From: Thermodesulfobacteriota bacterium
GTDB taxonomy: Bacteria; Desulfobacterota; Desulfobacteria; Desulfobacterales; RPRI01
Length of the DNA stretch: 7,401 nt
Direction: 5' to 3'
Assembly (NCBI GenBank): GCA_030836965.1
Contig: JAUPLM010000003.1
Span: 1 to 7,401, forward strand
Below the pieces are notes generated by a model. The model was not told the origin of the DNA, did not search any database, and was given only the letters and a program-made list of their open reading frames with translations. Shown here piece by piece: positions 1-5,999 of this stretch. The position numbers and the translations under genes are program-made. How positions within the stretch are numbered: position 1 is the stretch's first letter; each line of letters begins with the position of its first letter.

Positions 1-147
1 GGCCAGTACGGTGCAATTTTGCACAAGGACGGTTCGGAACGAATGTTTATCATGAGCGGAGCCCCGAATACCGATACGGTTGGAAATGTTGCCGGCGTTG
101 TAGGAACCTTCAAGGACGTGACGGATCTCAAAAAATCAGAGGCTGAG
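1..147 (+). repeat. Paralogous PAS/PAC segment, copy 1
   Basis: The 49 codons here align without gaps to those at 3066-3212, with 36 of 49 residues identical, including an identical run from M-S-G-A-P to N-T-D and another covering K-D-V-T-D-L-K-K-S-E-A. Many differences are at third codon positions, so this is an older duplication under protein-level constraint rather than a recent DNA repeat. Confidence 0.8.
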
Positions 148-1311
148 AAGAAAAAGCTCGAGGAGCAGTATCGTCAGGCGCAGAAGATGGAAGCCATAGG
201 ACAGCTCGCCGGGGGTGTTGCGCACGATTTCAACAATATGCTGAACATTGTCCTCGGTTATTCCCAGCTTGTTATGATGAATATCAAACCATCCGACCCG
301 AACCATGCCAATCTTCAGGAAATCGTAAATGCCGCATGGCGTTCCGCGGATCTTGTACGGCAGCTACTGACCTTTGCCCGGAAGCAGACCATAGTCCCGA
401 AAGCGCTGGATCTGACAAACACCGTCTCCGGCATGCTCAATATGCTTCGAAAGCTGATCGGTGAGGAAATTGAACTGATCTGGATGCCAGCAGCAAATCT
501 GTGGCCGGTGAAAATGGACCCGGCCCAGGTTGACCAGATCGTGGTCAACCTTACGGTTAACGCCCGGGATTCAATCTCAGGTTTTGGTAAAATTACCATC
601 GAGACCGGGAAGGTGGAGTTTGACGAGGCATATTGCACTCAATACACCGGTTTCATCCCCGGGCAGTACGTATTGTTGTCTGTCAGCGACAACGGCTGCG
701 GCATGGACAAAGAGACTCTCGAGAAGATCTTTGAGCCGTTTTTCACCACCAAGGATATTGGAAAGGGTACCGGAATGGGCCTTGCCACTGTGTACGGAAT
801 CGTTAAACAGAACAATGGATTCATAAATGTGTGCAGCGAGCCGGGATGGGGCACAACCTTCAGGATATACCTGCCTCATTACATGGATGAAGGTGTTGCG
901 GTAATTGAGGAACCACAACACACGAAAGCCGAACGCTTGAACGGCACGGAAACTGTGCTGCTTGTCGAGGACAACGAAGCGCTCCTGAGAATGGGCAAAA
1001 TGATGCTCGAAGAATTGGGTTACACTGTGCTGGCTGCAGGGAGCCCGGACAAGGCGTTTCAAATGGCGGAGCAATATTCCGGCGATATAAACATGGTGTT
1101 GTCCGATGTAGTAATGCCGGGTATGAGCGGCCGTGATCTCCGGCAATGGCTCAGCGCCATAAGGCCGGGTATGAAATATCTTTTCATGTCGGGTTACGCG
1201 GCCAACGTCATCGCCAATTACGGAGTGCTGGAACCGGGCGTCAACTTCATTCAGAAGCCGTTCTCAATGAAGGATCTTGCCGCCAAGATGCGGGAAGTGC
1301 AAAGGGAGTGA
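1..1311 (+). CDS. PAS-containing hybrid sensor histidine kinase with C-terminal receiver domain (5' partial)
   Basis: The reading frame is open from base 1, so the N-terminus lies outside the window; the TTG at 19 falls inside a PAS domain and is not a credible start. Numbering residues from that TTG, the order is: the end of a PAS/PAC segment (to about 36), a charged coiled linker (about 38-57), a HisKA domain with the phospho-accepting His69 in the G-V-A-H-D-F-N-N motif, and a HATPase_c domain. The ATPase shows N181 (N box, N-A-R-D), D224 (D-N-G-C-G), the F-E-P-F-F-T-T-K segment and G-K-G-T-G-M-G-L at 248-255. A receiver domain follows from about residue 313, with the V-E-D-N acidic pocket, phospho-acceptor D363 and the late Q-K-P-F lysine. 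Family knowledge predicts autophosphorylation on His69 and transfer to D363, so output probably goes through a separate phosphotransfer partner or the receiver is autoregulatory. No DNA-binding output domain is present. Its ligand and partner are unknown. Every key catalytic residue is intact. Confidence 0.93.
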   Translation, partial: GQYGAILHKDGSERMFIMSGAPNTDTVGNVAGVVGTFKDVTDLKKSEAEKKKLEEQYRQAQKMEAIGQLAGGVAHDFNNMLNIVLGYSQLVMMNIKPSDPNHANLQEIVNAAWRSADLVRQLLTFARKQTIVPKALDLTNTVSGMLNMLRKLIGEEIELIWMPAANLWPVKMDPAQVDQIVVNLTVNARDSISGFGKITIETGKVEFDEAYCTQYTGFIPGQYVLLSVSDNGCGMDKETLEKIFEPFFTTKDIGKGTGMGLATVYGIVKQNNGFINVCSEPGWGTTFRIYLPHYMDEGVAVIEEPQHTKAERLNGTETVLLVEDNEALLRMGKMMLEELGYTVLAAGSPDKAFQMAEQYSGDINMVLSDVVMPGMSGRDLRQWLSAIRPGMKYLFMSGYAANVIANYGVLEPGVNFIQKPFSMKDLAAKMREVQRE

Positions 1312-1322
1312 TATCTAATCGT

Positions 1323-1341
1323 GTAATATTGACAATATTAC
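1323..1341. repeat. Perfect inverted repeat, candidate operator
   Basis: The arms are GTAATATT and AATATTAC around a 3-nt centre (GAC), perfectly matched over 8 bp each. The arms are AT-only apart from the terminal G/C, and no T-run follows, so this looks more like a protein-binding site than a terminator. It overlaps the candidate -35 element at 1329-1334. No regulator can be named. Confidence 0.45.
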
Positions 1342-1357
1342 CCTTACCGTTTATCCT
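1329..1357 (+). promoter_or_regulatory. Candidate sigma70-type promoter for the phosphodiesterase gene
   Basis: A consensus -35 hexamer TTGACA (1329-1334) is followed after exactly 17 nt by TATCCT (1352-1357), which matches 4 of 6 positions of the -10 consensus. Transcription would start about 145 nt upstream of the ATG at 1509. The -35 lies inside the 19-nt inverted repeat, so a protein bound there would occlude it. The moderate -10 and long leader keep this tentative. Confidence 0.33.
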
Positions 1358-1508
1358 GTCTCTCATATAGATTGAGTTTGAATTTCTTGTACAAATCAAT
1401 ATCAACACCGGCCTACGGATATGTAATGTCCGAATCAGTCCGTAAATTACGTCCGGGATAAATTCAGGATTAAGTCTTATAACGGCCAAACCGCCGGATT
1501 GAGAGAAA

Positions 1509-3809
1509 ATGGAAAATCCCTCTCTGTATAACAGCAGAATTATAAAGAATTATATAGAATATCTGAATAAATTCCATCCGGAAATAGATGCCGAATTACT
1601 TCTAAAGGATGCCGGTATAAGCCTTCATCAGGTGGAAGACGGCGGGTACTGGTTTACGCAGGAGCAGAGCGATCTGTTTAATGAGACCCTTGTGGCAAAA
1701 ACCGGGGATGTGAATATTTCCCGCAAAGCAGGGCAATATGCGCCTTTTTCCAAAGCATCCGGAGCCGTGGCGCAATACCTGCTTGGATTTATAAATACGA
1801 GAACAGCATATTCAGTTCTTGAGAAACTTTATCCTCAACTAAGCCGGGCATCCGTTATTATTGCCAAGAATATCGATGCCAACAGAATTGAGATAGATGC
1901 TGTTCCCAAAGAGGGTGTTATTGAAAAACCTTACCAGTGTGATTACAGGCTTGGCATATTTGAAGCAATAGCCAAACTCTTCACGACCAAGTACGCTGAT
2001 ATAGAACACACCATGTGTATCCACAAGGGCGCCGATGCCTGCAGATATATCATTGCGTGGAAAGAAACTCCTGCGTTTATTTGGAAACGACTGACGAGGT
2101 ACGCGATTCTCATAAGCCTCATATTGCTCTCTCTGTTGCCCGTAATATTTCAACCACATTACTGGATTTCATTAACCACAATGTTGTTTCTTATAGTTGT
2201 CATATTTTATTCATACTCCATGCATCTGGAGAAGAATGACCTGCTGCGAAATATCAACGCCCAGGGTGACGCAGCGGAGCGCCTTCTTGGTCAGATCAAT
2301 CAGCGGTACAAAGAAACCACGCTTGTAAAGGAGATCGGCCAGGCTACCTCCATGATTCCTGATATAGATAAACTCCTTTCCTTCATCATGGCGTTGATTG
2401 AAAAGCATCTGGAATTTGATCGCGGGATGATAATGCTTGCGGACAGGGAGAAAAGACATCTGATTTACAAAGCCGGTTTCGGTTATAATCCGGATATGAT
2501 TACAAACTCGGAGGAGATCAAATTTCATATCAATAAACCGGAGTCAAAAAGTGTAGTCATGAAGGCTTTCCGCGAACAGAAACCTTATCTGGTTGATGAT
2601 ATAAATAAGATTGAATCTGATTTTTCGGAAAGGAGCAGAAGTATAGTCAAACAGACAGGCGCAAAATCATTTATCTGTGTTCCCATCGTCTTTGAGAAAG
2701 AATCCCTCGGAGTCCTGATGGTGGATAACATCAATTCAAAAAAAGTTCTTGTGGAATCTGATATGAGCCTGCTGATGGGCATAGCTACCCAGATTGCCGC
2801 AAGCATAACCAATGCCGCATCTTTATCGAAAATACGGGAAAGAGAAGAACGGTTCAGGGCCCTGAGCGAAAACGCTCCTGATATAATTTACACGCTTAAT
2901 ACGGAAGGTGCGTGTACTTATGTCAATCCTGCCTGGGAGAGAATTTTAGGTCATCCAAAGGAAGCGGTTCTGGGGCGGAATATTATCGATTTTGTAAAAC
3001 AAGAAGATGTGGGGAGAGTTCTCAGTGCATTTAATGAGATCAGGGAGAGCAGGAAAAGAGTTACAGATCTTTACGGCACGATAATGCATACAGAGGGTTC
3101 AGAGCACATGTTTCATATGAGCGGCGCTCCGAACACAGATTCAACGGGAAATGTCACAGGCGTTGTCGGAACCCTGAAGGATGTAACGGATTTGAAGAAA
3201 TCAGAGGCGGATCTCCGGATAAGTATTCAGAAGCAGAAGTCGATGGTCGTCAGCACCATTGAAATTATTTCCAACATAGTTGAGTCGAGGGACCCTTATA
3301 CGGCAGGGCATCAGAAGAGGGTTGCCGATCTTGCCGTGGCCATAGCAATTGAGCTTGGATACTCCAATGATAGAGTCGAGTCGATCCGCATGGGCAGCCT
3401 TATTCACGATATAGGCAAGATACATATCCCGGTTGAAATATTATCAAAGCCCGGCAAGTTGAGTGATATTGAATTCAAGCTTATGAAAACTCATCCGTCA
3501 CAGGGATATGATATATTGAAAAAAGCCGATTTCATACCCGTTATTGCAACTATGGTCCATCAGCATCATGAAAGAATTAACGGGTCGGGATATCCGTTCG
3601 GGATCAAAGGAGATGAAATACTCCCGGAGTCCCGTATACTGGCGGTCGCAGACACGGTTGAAGCGATGGCAAGCCACCGGCCCTACAGGGCCTCTCTCGG
3701 CATAAACCCGGCGCTTGATGAGATAAAAAAGGGCCGTGGCTATTTATATGATGCAGATATGGTTGATGCCTGCCTGAGACTATTCGAGGAGAAGAGTTTT
3801 AATTTATAG
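1509..3809 (+). CDS. Membrane-associated V4R-GAF-PAS-HD-GYP protein, predicted c-di-GMP phosphodiesterase
   Basis: This is a complete 766-aa sensor protein. Residues about 1-185 resemble a V4R (4-vinyl reductase-like) small-molecule-binding domain ending in an H167-x2-C170-x-H172-x5-C178 cluster. Two hydrophobic helices follow (about 198-214 and 218-237), probably a membrane hairpin. Next come a GAF domain (about 271-437), a PAS domain (about 447-566) and a C-terminal HD-GYP domain (about 575-765). The HD-GYP metal-site residues H601 (Y-T-A-G-H), H633-D634 (H-D-I-G-K), H662, H686-H687 and D715 are present, as is the signature G694-Y695-P696. Family knowledge therefore predicts hydrolysis of cyclic di-GMP in the cytoplasm, controlled by the upstream sensor domains. 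The ATG at 1509 fits the conserved N-terminus, but its ribosome-binding site is weak (GAGAG at 1501-1505, only 3 nt away). The gene lies downstream of the hybrid kinase on the same strand, and the two share a paralogous PAS segment. The ligand is unknown; V4R relatives often bind aromatic or other small hydrophobic molecules. Confidence 0.92.
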   Translation: MENPSLYNSRIIKNYIEYLNKFHPEIDAELLLKDAGISLHQVEDGGYWFTQEQSDLFNETLVAKTGDVNISRKAGQYAPFSKASGAVAQYLLGFINTRTAYSVLEKLYPQLSRASVIIAKNIDANRIEIDAVPKEGVIEKPYQCDYRLGIFEAIAKLFTTKYADIEHTMCIHKGADACRYIIAWKETPAFIWKRLTRYAILISLILLSLLPVIFQPHYWISLTTMLFLIVVIFYSYSMHLEKNDLLRNINAQGDAAERLLGQINQRYKETTLVKEIGQATSMIPDIDKLLSFIMALIEKHLEFDRGMIMLADREKRHLIYKAGFGYNPDMITNSEEIKFHINKPESKSVVMKAFREQKPYLVDDINKIESDFSERSRSIVKQTGAKSFICVPIVFEKESLGVLMVDNINSKKVLVESDMSLLMGIATQIAASITNAASLSKIREREERFRALSENAPDIIYTLNTEGACTYVNPAWERILGHPKEAVLGRNIIDFVKQEDVGRVLSAFNEIRESRKRVTDLYGTIMHTEGSEHMFHMSGAPNTDSTGNVTGVVGTLKDVTDLKKSEADLRISIQKQKSMVVSTIEIISNIVESRDPYTAGHQKRVADLAVAIAIELGYSNDRVESIRMGSLIHDIGKIHIPVEILSKPGKLSDIEFKLMKTHPSQGYDILKKADFIPVIATMVHQHHERINGSGYPFGIKGDEILPESRILAVADTVEAMASHRPYRASLGINPALDEIKKGRGYLYDADMVDACLRLFEEKSFNL
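3066..3212 (+). repeat. Paralogous PAS/PAC segment, copy 2
   Basis: This is the partner of the segment at 1-147 and forms the C-terminal half of the PAS domain in the phosphodiesterase. It diverges immediately afterwards: copy 1 leads through a coiled linker into a histidine kinase, copy 2 into an HD-GYP domain. One ancestral sensory module therefore appears to have been joined to two different outputs. Confidence 0.8.
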
Positions 3810-5847
3810 AAGGGGTGAACGCCCTTTTCCTGATAAAATCCGCGATTTCATCCGCAACCTCTCCGGTCTTTTCAAAGTGTATGGCATGCCCGCTTTCAAG
3901 TCTGACGAGCCGGTTCCCGCTTTTTCCGGAAAAGAGGTGGCCTATGAACTGCATGACCTTATTGTTATCCACGATCCGGTCGTTTTCCGCCAGGAAAGCG
4001 AGAACGGGCAATCTGTTCTTCAGCATTGAAAACCATGAAAGCTCCTGAATCTCATCCATTATGCTCGCCGACTTTAACGTGAGAGTGGTCGTTTTAAGGG
4101 TATCTCTATCGATAAAATCAAGCCATTTTTCGACCAGCGTGAAATCGGTCGCTTCCATGGGAATCGGAATGCAGGCATGATCGCGTTCGGGTTTCAGTTT
4201 GAATTCCGAAATCATTTCCATTACGATTTTCTCGGCTATGCTCAGGACTGATCTGAACCGCTCGTTCCAGAAAAAGCCGGGGGTAAGCAGTATCAGGCTT
4301 TCGAGCGTGTCTTCTGTTTCCGCTGCGGCAACGGCAGCATATTGCGCTCCCTGGCACCAGCCTGCGAGATGAACTCTCTTAAAGGATTTTTTTAGAAATT
4401 CGATCTGCTTTACGACGTCATCAATGACAAGCCGGACCGAGCCGAGATCTCCGTGATTCTCATTAAGGCCGCAGCCCCTTCTGTCGGACGCGACAACAGT
4501 TATTCCGGGCGACGAAGAACGCAGGCTTTTCGCCAGAGGCGCCTGCCAGCCGGAGTGGCTCATGCCTCCGTGCAGAATCAGAAGCGCGTCTTCTCCTTTT
4601 CTATTGCCCCAGAGACGGTAATGAATCTTGTACTTATCGGGCATTTCGATAAAATCTACTTCGGGCGCGCCATCATCCGGAATATCGGGCATGCGGCAGG
4701 TCATCCCGAAGCCGGTATTCCAATTTTCAGCCGGGATGACTTTAAGACCGCGGACTGTTTTGAGATAATAGGGAAAATCAAGATTCAGCATTCCGGCATG
4801 CCCGAATTTAAGCATAGGTTCCGCCGGTTCGCGCTCTACCAGATAGTCGCCGAATGCTCCTTCGTGCGCTATAAGGCTCTCTCCGGCTGCCGAAGCCGCA
4901 GTGAGAGCCGCCCGCGTAAGCAGCGATGTTTCTCCAACATGGCAGCCTATGATAACCGGCCAGCCTATTTTTTTTAAATTACCGATAAGTTCCAGAGCTC
5001 TTACAAGACCGCCAACGCGTGATATTTTAATATTTGCGATGAATTTTCCCGGTCTGTCCGTGTAAAGAGATAAATCATCCATCGTGCAGAGGCTTTCATC
5101 GAGAATAACCGGAAGGCCTGTGGCCACGCTTATTCTGCTTAGATCCGCTGCATTTCGAGCTCCAACCGGCTCTTCAAGTGCGAATATACGCCCGCCCAGC
5201 GCTTTTATATACTCTATGGCCTCGTCGCAACGGTTTTTCCAGAGATTATTTGCATCAAGGCGTATGCGTATTTCTTTAACATCGTGCTTTACTGCAAGCT
5301 CTTCAAGAACTGTGAGCTTCTCTCTGTCACGATCGAGGTTGCCGCTCAGCTTTATTTTGAAATCAGAGAGCCTGCGTATCAGGTATTTATCCGCCAGGGT
5401 GGTATATTTCCACTTTTTATCATCTCCCAGGACGGCTGTGTAGCGGGCATTAAGACTGCTTCCATTCAATCCGAGAAGTTTCTCTACACTGCATTCCGCC
5501 TCACGGGAGAAAAGATCAAGAAGCGCCATCTCCACGGCGCACCATGCCGACGGGTATCTGTCGATAGCCCCGCCGTTTCTTTCAATCCACTGCTTAAGAT
5601 CGGAGAGGTTTCCGAAATCCGCTTTTCCGTCTGAAAAATTCTCCTTTATCCATTTGATGCTCGACTCAAGTTCGTCACCTGCCACATAGACTCTCGGACA
5701 GCCCTCTCCGTATCCGGAATATCCGTTCCTTGCAGCGCATACCCAGACGCTTTCTCCTTCATTTCTGGTTGCAGAGGCGTGGCGGATTGTAGTTTTCAGT
5801 TTGAGTTTCAGCGGAATTGCATCAATATTGACGGAAGTCGAAGTCAC
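3799..5847 (-). CDS. Fusion enzyme: enolase-superfamily (MLE/dipeptide-epimerase subgroup) barrel plus alpha/beta hydrolase with a Cys nucleophile
   Basis: This is a 682-aa, apparently cytosolic two-domain enzyme. Residues about 1-385 form an enolase-superfamily domain: capping region, then a barrel with K164-x-K166, metal ligands D198 (L-D-A-N), E225 (L-E-E-P) and D250 (L-D-E-S), K274 (N-I-K-I) opposite, and a G-C-H-V-G-E-T-S segment at 301-308. This subgroup abstracts a proton alpha to a carboxylate with Mg2+, giving cycloisomerases, epimerases and o-succinylbenzoate synthases. Residues about 395-682 form an alpha/beta hydrolase with H-G-G (426-428), D-R-R-G-C-G (455-460) and nucleophile elbow G496-W-C498-Q-G500, with likely D623 and H654 completing the triad. 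Cysteine at the nucleophile is atypical; dienelactone hydrolases and PHA synthases also use it. The GTG start at 5847 is supported by AAAAGGAG at 5858-5865, 10 nt upstream, and by the domain starting at once. No signal peptide is seen. The gene is divergent from the dehydratase gene and its 3' end overlaps the phosphodiesterase gene. Lactone formation then opening, a MenC-MenH-like pairing, or epimerase plus thioesterase are all possible; the substrate is unknown. Confidence 0.9.
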   Translation of the reverse strand: MTSTSVNIDAIPLKLKLKTTIRHASATRNEGESVWVCAARNGYSGYGEGCPRVYVAGDELESSIKWIKENFSDGKADFGNLSDLKQWIERNGGAIDRYPSAWCAVEMALLDLFSREAECSVEKLLGLNGSSLNARYTAVLGDDKKWKYTTLADKYLIRRLSDFKIKLSGNLDRDREKLTVLEELAVKHDVKEIRIRLDANNLWKNRCDEAIEYIKALGGRIFALEEPVGARNAADLSRISVATGLPVILDESLCTMDDLSLYTDRPGKFIANIKISRVGGLVRALELIGNLKKIGWPVIIGCHVGETSLLTRAALTAASAAGESLIAHEGAFGDYLVEREPAEPMLKFGHAGMLNLDFPYYLKTVRGLKVIPAENWNTGFGMTCRMPDIPDDGAPEVDFIEMPDKYKIHYRLWGNRKGEDALLILHGGMSHSGWQAPLAKSLRSSSPGITVVASDRRGCGLNENHGDLGSVRLVIDDVVKQIEFLKKSFKRVHLAGWCQGAQYAAVAAAETEDTLESLILLTPGFFWNERFRSVLSIAEKIVMEMISEFKLKPERDHACIPIPMEATDFTLVEKWLDFIDRDTLKTTTLTLKSASIMDEIQELSWFSMLKNRLPVLAFLAENDRIVDNNKVMQFIGHLFSGKSGNRLVRLESGHAIHFEKTGEVADEIADFIRKRAFTPSIN

Positions 5848-5857
5848 AATCGTTTTT

Positions 5858-5865
5858 CTCCTTTT
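5858..5865 (-). promoter_or_regulatory. Ribosome-binding site deciding the GTG start of the fusion enzyme
   Basis: On the minus strand this reads AAAAGGAG, ending 10 nt before the GTG at 5847-5845. No ATG lies at a suitable distance, so it supports GTG initiation. It closely resembles the site of the divergent gene (ACAAAGGAGAAA). Confidence 0.65.
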
Positions 5866-5878
5866 GTTTTTTTAAGTT

Positions 5879-5905
5879 ACTATAATTGTTTGTTAATTAT
5901 GTCAA
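5879..5905 (-). promoter_or_regulatory. Candidate promoter for the fusion-enzyme gene
   Basis: Read on the minus strand, a perfect TTGACA (5905-5900) is followed by TATAGT (5884-5879), a 5-of-6 match to the -10 consensus. The spacer is 15 nt, shorter than the preferred 17, which lowers confidence. Transcription from here would give a leader of about 25 nt, just enough to include the ribosome-binding site at 5858-5865. The ATAATT/AATTAT inverted repeat covers the spacer. Confidence 0.4.
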
Positions 5906-5986
5906 GATTATACGCGCGCTTTTAATCGCTCTTTTCGTGATAAAGAGAATGTGATAAGATGTAATAAAATTTTATGATAATAAAAC

Positions 5987-5993
5987 AAAGGAG
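5987..5993 (+). promoter_or_regulatory. Ribosome-binding site deciding the GTG start of the dehydratase
   Basis: AAAGGAG lies 6 nt upstream of GTG at 6000, an ideal spacing. The in-frame ATG codons at 6009 and 6012 would be 15 and 18 nt away, so GTG at 6000 is preferred. Confidence 0.75.
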
Positions 5994-5999
5994 AAATCT

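Larger units (their letters stand above)
1312..1508 (+). other. Intergenic region between the two signalling genes
   Basis: This 197-bp gap has no convincing reading frame. It contains a perfect 19-nt inverted repeat (1323-1341), a promoter-like pair overlapping it, a second short perfect palindrome (CGTAA-A-TTACG at 1441-1451), and three GTCCG words starting at 1428, 1438 and 1451. No GC-rich hairpin followed by a T-run was seen, so there is no clear intrinsic terminator for the upstream kinase gene and read-through into the next gene is possible. Confidence 0.6.
5848..5999. promoter_or_regulatory. Divergent AT-rich promoter region between fusion enzyme and dehydratase genes
   Basis: This 152-bp region must carry the 5' signals of both divergent genes. 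It holds an inverted repeat ATAATT-7 nt-AATTAT (5882-5900), a perfect 12-nt palindrome ATAAAATTTTAT (5964-5975) and several -10-like words. In so AT-rich a stretch the palindromes could be chance. For the rightward gene TATGAT (5973-5978) is a possible -10, but no good -35 sits upstream of it. Confidence 0.5.

Noticed and set aside
19..21. TTG as the start codon of the histidine kinase
   Set aside because: The frame is open upstream to base 1 and the preceding residues align with the PAS domain of the downstream gene, so the codon is internal and the gene is 5' truncated.
577..1146. 189-codon minus-strand reading frame
   Set aside because: It lies wholly antisense to the catalytic and receiver domains of the kinase and shows no recognisable protein family features.
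4453..4977. 174-codon plus-strand reading frame
   Set aside because: It is antisense to the fusion enzyme, whose residues in this stretch are well-conserved barrel and hydrolase motifs. The antisense translation has no domain-like character.
3799..5847. Calling the fusion protein a menaquinone MenC-MenH enzyme
   Set aside because: The domain order matches the end of plant PHYLLO, but no other men genes are present, MenH uses serine where this protein has cysteine, and the barrel motifs do not single out o-succinylbenzoate synthase.
5964..5975. 12-nt palindrome ATAAAATTTTAT as a definite operator
   Set aside because: It contains only A and T in a very AT-rich leader, so chance occurrence is too likely to list it separately as a feature.
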